NCBI GenBank assembly: GCA_963635575.1 | Contig: CAVHFU010000005.1 | Span: forward strand, 1 to 58,815 | Direction: 5' to 3' | Length of the DNA: 58,815 nt | From: RGIG9151 sp963635575 | GTDB taxonomy: Bacteria > Bacillota > Clostridia > TANB77 > RGIG9151 | Shown: piece by piece, positions 7,857 to 15,919 of the stretch | How positions within the stretch are numbered: the first letter of the stretch is position 1 | Layout: every line of letters starts with the position of its first letter | The notes under the pieces: model-generated | Database searches by the model: none | What the model was told of the DNA's origin: nothing | The model's input: the letters and a program-made list of their open reading frames with translations, nothing else | Made by a program: the position numbers and the translations under genes

Positions 7857-8363
7857 TTGAATAACAAAGGAAATACACGAGGATATGACCCTTTTATGCC
7901 TATAAAATTATCTAATATGGAGAAGAACAGGCTGACTGAAAACATTAGCGTAAATAATTCTACTTTTGCTGATAGTCCGCTTAATTTTGCTGTGTCGTCT
8001 GATACTTTTAAGATTGATCTTCCATCGGTAAAAAAAGGATTAGTTATATTACTTACCAAGAAATCAATCGGTATTGAGAATGAACTGGGAATTAAACTTA
8101 TGAATGATTTTGTTGTTTCAATGTCGGATGCTGTGATGCTACCTCAATACGTTATTATAGTGAATGAAGCGGTTTGCTTACTTAATGATTCTTTAATTAA
8201 AGATAGCATTTTAAAAATGCAAAAATACGGAGTTAAAGTTTTGGTGTCAGATGAATCAGCTAGATGTTTTAATGATTTTCATGGGATTAAAGGTATAAAA
8301 CAAGTTACTTCAGCAGATATTGCAGAAAAAATAATATATTCTGAACATTTAGTAAATATGTAA
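7857..8363 (+). CDS. DsrE-like protein resembling the C-terminal half of YedF
   Basis: Residues 60-168 (VILLTKKSIGIENELGIKLM through KQVTSADIAEKII) match the DsrE-like half of the selenium-metabolism protein YedF: a strand, a long loop with ELG, then VIIVNEAVCLL. YedF normally has an N-terminal TusA domain; here the first 55 residues do not look like TusA and lack its CPxP motif. The usual cysteine in the DsrE loop is replaced or displaced (one Cys at AVCLL, one at ARCFND). I accept the TTG start at 7857 because GAGGTG precedes it by 9 bases; an ATG at 7896 is the alternative. No selD or selA lies nearby. Function unknown; sulfur or selenium handling is inference. Confidence 0.65.
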   Translation: MNNKGNTRGYDPFMPIKLSNMEKNRLTENISVNNSTFADSPLNFAVSSDTFKIDLPSVKKGLVILLTKKSIGIENELGIKLMNDFVVSMSDAVMLPQYVIIVNEAVCLLNDSLIKDSILKMQKYGVKVLVSDESARCFNDFHGIKGIKQVTSADIAEKIIYSEHLVNM

Positions 8364-8421
8364 GGACCGGATACATATTTATTTTAGAAGTACTTGTAAC
8401 ATAAAAGAGGAGGAAAAAATA

Positions 8422-9048
8422 ATGGAAAATGAAGAAAAAAAGGAAAAAGGAAAGACAATTTCTGCAGAGATCCTAGATTGGGTTTATTGCATTACCTTAG
8501 CTGTTGTTGTGACGTTGCTTATTAAAAACCTTGTATTTAGTACGACTATTGTAAGAAAAGAATCAATGGTGCCTACATTACAAGATGGAAATATATTAGT
8601 GGTAAATAGATTTGCACAAGTAACCAAGCAACCTTTAGAAAGAGGAGATATTGTAGTTATAGAAGCACCTTTAGGCGTTAAAAGTGATACAAATTTTGCA
8701 TACTATAAAGATGATAATTTTATGGAAAAAGTCGGAAAGCTATTTAAGAAAACATTGTATATAAAAAGGGTAATAGGATTACCGGGGGAACATTTAGTAA
8801 TAGATGGTGATGATATTTATATAAATGGCGAAAAACTTGTTGAAAATTATACAAACCCTGATAGAGAGAAATATCCACCTAATTATGATCAAGATATAGA
8901 AATACCTGAAGGATATGTATTTTGTGTAGGAGATAACAGAGATAGAAGCATGGATTCAAGGTCTTTTGGACTAATTCCAATAGAAAAAGTGGAAGGAACA
9001 GCTAATTTTAGATTATACCCATTTGACAAATTTGGAAATATAGAATAA
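8422..9048 (+). CDS. lepB: Type I signal peptidase
   Basis: Removes signal peptides from exported proteins on the outer face of the membrane. One transmembrane segment (about residues 20-40) precedes the catalytic domain. Box B ESMVPTL carries the Ser48 nucleophile, box D YIKRVIGLPGE carries the Lys115 general base, and box E GDNRDRSMDSR is complete. The 208-residue length fits Gram-positive SipS-type enzymes. ATG follows GAGGAGG. Confidence 0.95.
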   Translation: MENEEKKEKGKTISAEILDWVYCITLAVVVTLLIKNLVFSTTIVRKESMVPTLQDGNILVVNRFAQVTKQPLERGDIVVIEAPLGVKSDTNFAYYKDDNFMEKVGKLFKKTLYIKRVIGLPGEHLVIDGDDIYINGEKLVENYTNPDREKYPPNYDQDIEIPEGYVFCVGDNRDRSMDSRSFGLIPIEKVEGTANFRLYPFDKFGNIE

Positions 9049-9117
9049 AATATTGCAAGATGCGACACTTAGTGATAAAATTTTAGAAGCGAATTTAATT
9101 TTGTTGGAGGTACTATA

Positions 9118-9525
9118 ATGAAAAAGGTCGAAGTAGATAGATTAATTGGTAAAGCTTTAGTTATAACCGGGGTAGTTTTATGTATTATGTTTGGAATGTG
9201 GTTAATCCAACAAGGATATTTCAGTTATACGACTGTATTGGCTATGCCAACAGTGATGATTGTACTAAGTAGTTTATCAGCAATAGGAGCAGTAGTACTT
9301 ATTGTTTTGGGAACTGCTAAAAATACAAAATTTTACAAGGGTGCAAGTTGCCTTGCGGCTCTTGCAATTTTGTTTATGCTTGTGAAGATTAACTATGAAA
9401 TAAAAGCATTACAATTCGCAATTGGTGGGGTAATGGTTAAGTTTTTCCCACTTGTATTGTTAGTGTTATTCCTAGTAGCATTAGTTTATTGGGCAATTAC
9501 GATTGTTAAAATTATTAGAAACTAG
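9118..9525 (+). CDS. Small four-helix membrane protein, unknown function
   Basis: 135 residues with about four hydrophobic stretches (near 14-31, 40-64, 74-90 and 104-132) and little else. TGGAGG precedes ATG 9118. No domain is recognised. It lies between lepB and the yicC gene on the same strand, 69 and 20 bases from them, and is probably co-transcribed with one or both. Confidence 0.75.
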   Translation: MKKVEVDRLIGKALVITGVVLCIMFGMWLIQQGYFSYTTVLAMPTVMIVLSSLSAIGAVVLIVLGTAKNTKFYKGASCLAALAILFMLVKINYEIKALQFAIGGVMVKFFPLVLLVLFLVALVYWAITIVKIIRN

Positions 9526-9545
9526 GGAAGAGGCTGTTATATATT

Positions 9546-10424
9546 ATGATAAAAAGTATGACTGGTTTTGGACGTGGTGAATTGTCTTGTCTCGGAAGAG
9601 AGTATGTTGTTGAAATTAAGACAGTTAATCACAGATATCTTGATATAAGCGTAAGATTGCCTAGACAATACGCTTTCTTTGAGGATTTTGCTAGAAAAGC
9701 TATTGCTAGAGTTATATCTAGAGGAAAAGTAGATATAAATATCCAAGTTAATTCATTTGGAGATAAGGAAAAAAGTGTTTCTTTTGATGAGGAACTATTG
9801 AGTGTTTACTTAGATGAGGCTATTTCTTTAGAAGAAAGACTTAATATAAAAAACGATTTGACTTTTTGCCGTGCATTGCAATTGCCTGAAGTTGTTAAGG
9901 TATCTAATAGTCAAAATGAAGAAGAATTACTTCGTGAGTTCGAAACAGTTTTAAATAGTGCTTTGGATAGCCTAAAAGTTATGCGTCAAGAGGAAGGCAA
10001 TCATTTAGCTATGGATATTGCTAAAAAGTGTGATGGGCTAAGTAGTATATTAAAAAATGTTGAGGATAGAAGTAGGGATGTTGTTGCAGAATATAGAGAG
10101 AAATTAAGTGAAAGAATAAAAGAAGTACTTCAAGATAAAAGTATTGTTGATGAATCTCGTTTGGCTATGGAAGTAGCTATTTTTGCTGATAAATCTAGTA
10201 TAGATGAAGAAATAGTTAGATTTAAGAGTCATGTAAAGCAATTACTAAAGACTCTTGAACTCGAAGAGCCAATAGGCAAGAAATTAGATTTTATTGTTCA
10301 GGAGATGAATAGGGAAGTTAATACAATTGGTTCTAAGGCTAATAATTTAGACATTACTAATTCGGTAATAGAGTTAAAAAACGAAATTGAGAAAATAAGA
10401 GAACAGATACAAAATATAGAGTGA
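9546..10424 (+). CDS. yicC: YicC-family endoribonuclease
   Basis: A member of the YicC/YloC family, some of which have been shown to be endoribonucleases. The N-terminal signature MIKSMTGFGRGE and the C-terminal DUF1732 signature (DFIVQEMNREVNTIGSKAN) are both present, and 292 residues is the standard length. The order yicC-remA-(gmk)-rpoZ-priA is the classic Firmicute arrangement, with a change at gmk here. AGAGG upstream supports the ATG. Confidence 0.9.
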   Translation: MIKSMTGFGRGELSCLGREYVVEIKTVNHRYLDISVRLPRQYAFFEDFARKAIARVISRGKVDINIQVNSFGDKEKSVSFDEELLSVYLDEAISLEERLNIKNDLTFCRALQLPEVVKVSNSQNEEELLREFETVLNSALDSLKVMRQEEGNHLAMDIAKKCDGLSSILKNVEDRSRDVVAEYREKLSERIKEVLQDKSIVDESRLAMEVAIFADKSSIDEEIVRFKSHVKQLLKTLELEEPIGKKLDFIVQEMNREVNTIGSKANNLDITNSVIELKNEIEKIREQIQNIE

Positions 10425-10439
10425 TGGGGGAGAAGTGCT

Positions 10440-10715
10440 TTGAAACTTATTAATATCGGGTTTGGAAATATTATTTCGGCGAGTCGTGTAATTGCGATTG
10501 TTAGCCCTGAATCAGCTCCAATAAAGAGAATTATCCAAGAAGCAAGAGATTCTAGTATCTTAATTGATGCAACATACGGAAGAAAAACTAGAGCTGTTAT
10601 TATTGCTGACAGCGGACATGTAATTTTGTCTGCGGTTCAACCTGAAACTGTTGCAAACAGATTAAGTGATAAGGATGAGGGGCTTGATAACGAGGAAGAT
10701 ATAAACGAAGAGTAA
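10440..10715 (+). CDS. remA: RemA/DUF370 DNA-binding regulator
   Basis: In Bacillus, RemA activates biofilm matrix and osmoprotection operons by binding repeated sites as an oligomeric ring. The protein shows the family pattern: INIGFGNIISASRVIAI, ESAPIKRIIQEAR and DATYGRKTRAVII. It has 91 residues. The start is TTG 10440 behind GGGGGAG, 15 bases after yicC. The acidic tail (DKDEGLDNEEDINEE) extends past the conserved part. The target genes here are unknown. Confidence 0.92.
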   Translation: MKLINIGFGNIISASRVIAIVSPESAPIKRIIQEARDSSILIDATYGRKTRAVIIADSGHVILSAVQPETVANRLSDKDEGLDNEEDINEE

Positions 10716-10742
10716 ATTCAATTATGAAAGGATATGGTAAAA

Positions 10743-10955
10743 ATGTTAACAGAACCACCTATTAATAAACTATTAGAAAAAACAGATAGTAGGTATACTT
10801 TGGTAATCGAAACTGCAAAACGTGCAAGACAAATTGCACAAGGTGACGAACCATTAGTTGAATGTTCATCAAAGAATCCGGTAACTATTGCTGCAAATGA
10901 AATTGCACAAGATAAAGTTACTTATACTAAAGCTAAAGAAGATAATGAAGACTAA
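10743..10955 (+). CDS. rpoZ: RNA polymerase omega subunit
   Basis: A small subunit that aids folding and assembly of RNA polymerase beta prime. It shows PPINKLLEKTDSRYTLVIETAKRAR followed by NPVTIAANEIAQDKV, the omega core. The ATG at 10734 lies only a few bases from GAAAGGA, so I choose ATG 10743, which gives better spacing and the common MLxPPI start. The gene is about 70 residues. Confidence 0.9.
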   Translation: MLTEPPINKLLEKTDSRYTLVIETAKRARQIAQGDEPLVECSSKNPVTIAANEIAQDKVTYTKAKEDNED

Positions 10956-10981
10956 AATTATTAAGATTTAGGGGTGCAACT

Positions 10982-11584
10982 ATGAGTACAAAAATAGCAA
11001 TATCCGGTGATTTAGGTAGTGGAAAGAGTACAATAGGTAAGATTTTTGAAGAAAGACTAGGTTTTAAATTCCATTCAGGCGGTTCGATTTTTAGATTACT
11101 TGCTAGTAAATATAATATGACACCTGCCGAATTTAGTAAGTATTCTGAAATACATCCTGAGATAGATGAGGAAATAGACGGAGAACTTGTAAAGATTTCT
11201 GCTGTCGATGAGGATATGGCTATTGATTCAAGAATGGCTTGGCATTTTGTTGATGGTTCATTTAAGCTTCATCTTTTAGTTGATACAGAAGTAGCTGCTA
11301 AGAGGATAATGGACGAGAATAGAGGAAGCGAAAAGTATAAAACATTAGAGGAAGCAGTAGAAAAAATTAAGGCTAGAAAGTCTAGTGAAAATAAACGCTA
11401 TACAGAAAAGTATAATGTAAATCCGGACGACCTTAATAACTATGATTTGGTTGTTGATACTACTTATGCGACTCCTGAGGATATAAGTGATCTAATAGAG
11501 AAGTATTTGACTGAATGGAAGAATGGGAAAACATTTGAAAGAATATGGACTAAGAAAACTGGAGTTTGGGCTCCTATAAAATAA
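10982..11584 (+). CDS. Cytidylate kinase-like protein (archaeal-type) in the gmk position
   Basis: A P-loop nucleoside-monophosphate kinase homologue. GDLGSGKS is at residues 9-16. GGSIFRLLASKYNM and SKYSEIHPEIDEEID resemble the archaeal CMP kinase pattern (dIFRelAke, skyaeedpeID). DSRMAWHF is the substrate-side motif and KRIMDENRGSEKYKTLEEA is lid-like. It is unlike bacterial Cmk; the canonical cmk is at 19469-20134. It sits between rpoZ and priA, where Firmicutes usually carry gmk or coaBC genes. A GMP kinase, CMP/dCMP kinase or other kinase activity cannot be told apart from sequence alone. Confidence 0.7.
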   Translation: MSTKIAISGDLGSGKSTIGKIFEERLGFKFHSGGSIFRLLASKYNMTPAEFSKYSEIHPEIDEEIDGELVKISAVDEDMAIDSRMAWHFVDGSFKLHLLVDTEVAAKRIMDENRGSEKYKTLEEAVEKIKARKSSENKRYTEKYNVNPDDLNNYDLVVDTTYATPEDISDLIEKYLTEWKNGKTFERIWTKKTGVWAPIK

Positions 11585-11595
11585 GGAGAAATAAA

Positions 11596-13584
11596 TTGAT
11601 AGCTGAAATTGTTATTAATTCTACGGCTCGTGAGCTAGGAAAGATTTTTGACTATAAAATATCAGATGAAATGGTTGGCACTGTTACATTGGGACAAATG
11701 GTAACAGTGCCTTTTGGCATTGGAAATAAATTAGTTGATGGTTTTGTTGTTGGATTAAAGGAAAAAAGCGATTTTAAAGGATTAAAGAGTATAAAAAGCA
11801 TAAAAAATGACGGATATGCAGTTAAGGAAGATGAGATGAAACTTGCAAGATGGATTTCAAGAACATACTATTGTCCTCTTGGCTGTACGCTTAATTTATT
11901 TTTTACAGATAAGACAAAATCACGTAGTAAAAAAGAAAATAAAATAGAGACTATAGATGACTTTATTGCAAATGACGAGCAACAGTTTGCCATAGATAGA
12001 ATTACTAAAAGTATAGAGGAGAGAAAGTTTAACGAGATTTTATTAAACGGGGTTACAGGTTCCGGCAAGACAGAGGTGTATATTCAGTCTATTCGTAAAT
12101 TTGTTGATGCCGGATTTGGAGCGATTGTTTTAGTGCCTGAAATTTCACTTACACCACAGACCGTAAAGAGGTTTGTGGAACGACTCGGAGACAAAGTGGC
12201 GATTTTTCATAGTCGCCTAAATGATGGCCAAAAGTATGATGAGTGGCTAAAAGTTAAGGAAGGACACGCTAAGGTTGTTGTTGGGGCAAGGTCGGCATTG
12301 TTTATGCCGGTTAATAATTTAGGAATTGTGGTGATTGACGAAGAACACGATAGCAGTTATAAGTCAGGACAAACTCCTTATTATCATGCGAGAGAGGTGG
12401 CAGAGGAACTCTGCAAAATTAAAAATGCGACTTTGGTTTTAGGAAGCGCAACACCGGATATATCTACATATTATAAGGCTAAAAATGGCGAAATTGAACT
12501 CGTAGAACTTACTAAAAGGACTAATAGTAAGCCTTTGCCTAAAGTACAAATTATAGATATGCGTGAGGAACTGGTTGCTGGAAATAAGACTATTTTTAGC
12601 AGAAAGTTATATGATGAGATTAAAGAAAATTTAGCTAAGAAAGAACAGACAATTCTATTCTTAAATCGCCGTGGTTACTCAACCTTTGTGAGTTGCAGAA
12701 AATGCGGATTTGTTGCAAAGTGTAGAAACTGCAATATTGCTCTTACTTACCATATGGAAAGTAATAAACTTGTTTGCCATTACTGCGGAGCTAAATATAA
12801 TAATCCGGAGGTATGTCCGGTATGTCACGAAAAATATATAAAGTATTTTGGAATTGGCACGCAAAAAATAGAAAATGCAGTTAATAAGATTTTTCCGGAA
12901 GCAACTGTTATAAGAATGGACTTAGATACGACATCTAAAAAAGATTCACATCAAGCTATTCTAGATAAGTTTAAAAACGAAAATATTGATATTTTAATAG
13001 GTACTCAGATGATAGCAAAAGGACATGATTTCCCTAATGTTACATTGGTAGGTGTTATGGCTGCGGATACTTCACTAAATGGCAATGATTTTAGATGTGG
13101 TGAAAGGACTTTTGATTTGCTTACCCAAGTATCAGGCCGTGCAGGAAGGGGAGAAAAAAGCGGACGCGTAATTGTTCAAACCTATGAGTGTGATAATTAC
13201 AGCATTGTTTCTGCTAAAGAACAAGACTATAAAAAGTTTTATGACCAAGAAATAATTTTGCGAGAACAGTTAAACTATCCGCCGTTTTGTGATATTACTT
13301 TAATTAATGTTACCGGAGAAGATGAGAGAAAAGTTTTAGAAGATAGTAGAATAATTCGAGAAGTGTTTGAAAACGTCTTAAAGGGAAAAGAAGGAGTCTC
13401 TGTATTAAAAGAAGTTCCGTCTCCGATTTCAAAAATAAAGAATAAATATAGGTTTAGAATTATTATAAAAAACTTAAAAGGTGTAGAGATAAACGAAGAA
13501 GTAAATTCAGTTTTAAGTGGTGAAGAGCTAGATAAAGTCAAATCGGAATTTACAGTAGATTTTAATCCTGTTTCATTTAATTAG
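11596..13584 (+). CDS. priA: Primosomal replication-restart helicase PriA
   Basis: Recognises stalled forks and reloads the replicative helicase. The 662-residue protein has the N-terminal DNA-binding region starting IAEIVINSTAREL, Walker A GVTGSGKTE (about residue 155), DEEH box (about 248), GSATPD, paired zinc sites (CRKCGFVAKCRNC and CHYCG, VCPVCHEKY), then GTQMIAKGHDFPNV and the arginine finger region QVSGRAGRG. I choose TTG 11596 behind AAGGAG because it yields the conserved xIAEIV start; the upstream ATG at 11566 lies in the preceding gene. coaBC, normally just upstream, is missing. Confidence 0.95.
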   Translation: MIAEIVINSTARELGKIFDYKISDEMVGTVTLGQMVTVPFGIGNKLVDGFVVGLKEKSDFKGLKSIKSIKNDGYAVKEDEMKLARWISRTYYCPLGCTLNLFFTDKTKSRSKKENKIETIDDFIANDEQQFAIDRITKSIEERKFNEILLNGVTGSGKTEVYIQSIRKFVDAGFGAIVLVPEISLTPQTVKRFVERLGDKVAIFHSRLNDGQKYDEWLKVKEGHAKVVVGARSALFMPVNNLGIVVIDEEHDSSYKSGQTPYYHAREVAEELCKIKNATLVLGSATPDISTYYKAKNGEIELVELTKRTNSKPLPKVQIIDMREELVAGNKTIFSRKLYDEIKENLAKKEQTILFLNRRGYSTFVSCRKCGFVAKCRNCNIALTYHMESNKLVCHYCGAKYNNPEVCPVCHEKYIKYFGIGTQKIENAVNKIFPEATVIRMDLDTTSKKDSHQAILDKFKNENIDILIGTQMIAKGHDFPNVTLVGVMAADTSLNGNDFRCGERTFDLLTQVSGRAGRGEKSGRVIVQTYECDNYSIVSAKEQDYKKFYDQEIILREQLNYPPFCDITLINVTGEDERKVLEDSRIIREVFENVLKGKEGVSVLKEVPSPISKIKNKYRFRIIIKNLKGVEINEEVNSVLSGEELDKVKSEFTVDFNPVSFN

Positions 13585-13613
13585 GGAAAATTTTATTAAT
13601 ATTATAAAATTAT

Positions 13614-13642
13614 TTGCTAATTGTTAAAAAATTTGTTACAAT
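13614..13642 (+). promoter_or_regulatory. Sigma-A promoter of def-rlmN-prpC-prkC
   Basis: TTGCTA (13614-13619) and TACAAT (13637-13642) with a 17-base spacer. It lies in the 101-base space between priA and def, the first sizeable break in the plus-strand run since 9.5 kb. Confidence 0.65.
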
Positions 13643-13685
13643 GTAGTGTAGATTATGTACATTTATTTAATAGAGGTGGAAAACA

Positions 13686-14129
13686 TTGGCATTAAGAGAA
13701 ATTAGAATACTTGGCGATGAAATTTTAAGAAAGAAATCTAGAGAAGTAACCAAAATAGATGATAAAATCTTAGAATTAATAAAAGATATGAAAGATACAA
13801 TGATTGAGTATGACGGTGTGGGTATTGCCGCTCCTCAGGTCGGGGTATTAAAGAGAATAGTAGTTGTTTTAAACGGTAAGAAGATGGTTACACTTATAAA
13901 TCCAGTTATAAGTGAACGTGAAGGCGAAGAAATTGACGTTGAGGGCTGCCTTAGCGTAAAGAAGAGAACGGTTTCCGTAAAAAGACCAGCTAAAATAAAA
14001 GTAGACGCGTTAGACGAAAACGGAAATGAGATTAGTTTTATTGCCGAGCATTATTATGCAAGGGAAATTTGCCACGAAGTAGACCATTTAGATGGTATAT
14101 TAATTGTGGATAGAGAGGAATGCGAATAA
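13686..14129 (+). CDS. def: Peptide deformylase
   Basis: Removes the N-formyl group from nascent proteins. The three metal-enzyme motifs are complete: GVGIAAPQ (44-51), EGCLS (87-91, Cys89 ligand) and HEVDH (130-134, both His ligands and catalytic Glu131). 147 residues. TTG 13686 follows GAGGTGGA and gives MALREI, the usual start. Its partner fmt, normally adjacent, is 39 kb away at 53472. The end overlaps or abuts rlmN. Confidence 0.94.
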   Translation: MALREIRILGDEILRKKSREVTKIDDKILELIKDMKDTMIEYDGVGIAAPQVGVLKRIVVVLNGKKMVTLINPVISEREGEEIDVEGCLSVKKRTVSVKRPAKIKVDALDENGNEISFIAEHYYAREICHEVDHLDGILIVDREECE

Positions 14130-14131
14130 GT

Positions 14132-15157
14132 ATGAGAAATATATTTGATTATACTGTTGATGAGTTAACTGAAATTTATATAAAAGAGTTTAACCAAAAG
14201 AAATATAGAGCAGTTCAAACATATAAATGGCTTTATCAAGAAAATGTGGACGATTTCTTTAAGATGAGTGATTTACCGCTTGACCTTAGGAAATCGCTTA
14301 ATGAGAATTTTAATATAATTACATTGGAGAAAGAGCAAGTAAAACTTTCAAATGATGGAACAACAAAGTTTCTATTTAAGTTAGCTGACGGAGCTGCTGT
14401 TGAAACTGTTCTTATGAAATATAATTTTGGTAATAGTGTGTGTGTTTCTTCACAAGTTGGTTGTAGAATGAAATGTGACTTTTGTGCCTCATCAAAATTG
14501 TCGTTTGAAAGAAATTTAACTAGTGGCGAAATTGTTCAACAAATAATAATGGCTAGTCGTCATATTGGTGAAAAAATATCTAACATAGTGTTTATGGGAA
14601 TTGGAGAGCCATTTGATAATTATGATAATGTTATGAGGGCTATAAAGATATTAAATGATCCTCATGGACTAAATATAGGTGCAAGACATATCACGGTTTC
14701 TACTTCTGGTTTAGTTCCGCAAATTATGAAATTCGCTGATAGTGGTATTCAGGCAAACTTATCTATTTCACTACATGCTACAAGTGATGAAATGAGAGAT
14801 AAATTAATGCCTGTAAATAAAGCCTATAATATAAAAATTTTACTAGAAGCTTGTAGAAAATACATTGAAAAGACACATAGAAGAATTACTTTTGAATATG
14901 CAATTATGTACGGTGTAAATGATACAATAAAAGATGCTTGTAAGTTAGCTGATTTGCTTGAAGGAATGTTGTGCCATGTTAATTTGATTCCCGTTAATGC
15001 AATTGAAGGAGCAGGGTATAGAAGAGCTCCACAAAATGTAATGATGGGATTTAGAGATGCGTTAAATAACAGAGGTATTACTGCGACTGTAAGACGTGAA
15101 CTTGGAAGTGACGTTGATGCAGCTTGTGGCCAACTTAGACGTCAATATTTTGAGTAA
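14132..15157 (+). CDS. rlmN: Dual-specificity rRNA/tRNA adenine C2-methyltransferase
   Basis: A radical SAM enzyme that methylates A2503 of 23S rRNA and A37 of some tRNAs. The 4Fe-4S motif CRMKCDFC (residues 111-118 from this start), GIGEPFDNYDNV, HITVSTSGL and SLHATSDEMRD are standard, as is the C-terminal cysteine in ACGQLR. Two starts are possible: ATG 14120, inside def and only one base from the purine-rich AGAGGA, and ATG 14132, with better spacing; I prefer 14132. Translational coupling with def is likely. Confidence 0.94.
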   Translation: MRNIFDYTVDELTEIYIKEFNQKKYRAVQTYKWLYQENVDDFFKMSDLPLDLRKSLNENFNIITLEKEQVKLSNDGTTKFLFKLADGAAVETVLMKYNFGNSVCVSSQVGCRMKCDFCASSKLSFERNLTSGEIVQQIIMASRHIGEKISNIVFMGIGEPFDNYDNVMRAIKILNDPHGLNIGARHITVSTSGLVPQIMKFADSGIQANLSISLHATSDEMRDKLMPVNKAYNIKILLEACRKYIEKTHRRITFEYAIMYGVNDTIKDACKLADLLEGMLCHVNLIPVNAIEGAGYRRAPQNVMMGFRDALNNRGITATVRRELGSDVDAACGQLRRQYFE

Positions 15158-15186
15158 GAAAATGAATTGTTGAAAGGAGGTGCGAT

Positions 15187-15912
15187 ATGATTTTTGGAGC
15201 AAGTAGTGATACTGGAAATGTAAGGAAAGAGAATGAGGATAGTTTTTACATACCGGCGATAAATGACAATTTAAATTTGTTTTTGATAGCTGACGGAATT
15301 GGTGGCCAAGGACATGGGAAATTGGCTTCTATGATGACGGTAGACGAAATACTAAAATATGTTACGAGAAATAACGATGATGTATGCGAAAAGGAAAGTT
15401 TACTAAAAGCTGCTGTAAGTTATGCAAATGAAAATGTAAAAAGATTTTCAGAAGAAAATTCTCAATTTTCAGGCATGGGAACTACTTTAGTAGCTATGCT
15501 AATCGTTAACGATGAAGCTTATATAGCTAACGCAGGAGATAGTAGATGCTATGTGATAAGAAAAGGAATTATATCGCAACTTACAATTGATAATAGCTAT
15601 GTTCAGTACTTATTACAAAAAGGTGCAATTACGCAAGAAGAGGCACAATGTCATCCACAGAGGAATTTGATAACCAAAGCAATTGGTATGCAAGATGACA
15701 TTGATGTTGAAATTGATTGTGTAAAACTTTATCCGGGAGACATTTTACTACTTTGTACAGATGGTCTTACCACGATGTTATCGGATGAGGACATATTACA
15801 TATAATACTAAAGAAAAATGGTGATATGCAAAGTGTTGCCGAAGAGTTAGTCAGAAGGGCTAAGGATAATGGTGGTACTGATAATATTACCGCGATTTTA
15901 GTGGAGGTGTAG
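15187..15912 (+). CDS. prpC: PP2C-type serine/threonine phosphatase (Stp/PrpC)
   Basis: Reverses PrkC phosphorylation. It contains the PP2C metal motifs: RKENEDSFY, IADGIGGQGHG, GDSRCYVI, CTDGLT and GGTDNITAILV. 241 residues. AAAGGAGGTG precedes ATG. It is followed seven bases later by the kinase gene, the conserved kinase/phosphatase pair of Firmicutes that senses peptidoglycan fragments. Confidence 0.95.
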   Translation: MIFGASSDTGNVRKENEDSFYIPAINDNLNLFLIADGIGGQGHGKLASMMTVDEILKYVTRNNDDVCEKESLLKAAVSYANENVKRFSEENSQFSGMGTTLVAMLIVNDEAYIANAGDSRCYVIRKGIISQLTIDNSYVQYLLQKGAITQEEAQCHPQRNLITKAIGMQDDIDVEIDCVKLYPGDILLLCTDGLTTMLSDEDILHIILKKNGDMQSVAEELVRRAKDNGGTDNITAILVEV

Positions 15913-15919
15913 AACTTTT

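Noticed and set aside
13589..13611. AATTTTAT/ATAAAATT hairpin after priA
   Set aside because: AT-only stem without a T-run; too weak to call a terminator in such AT-rich DNA.
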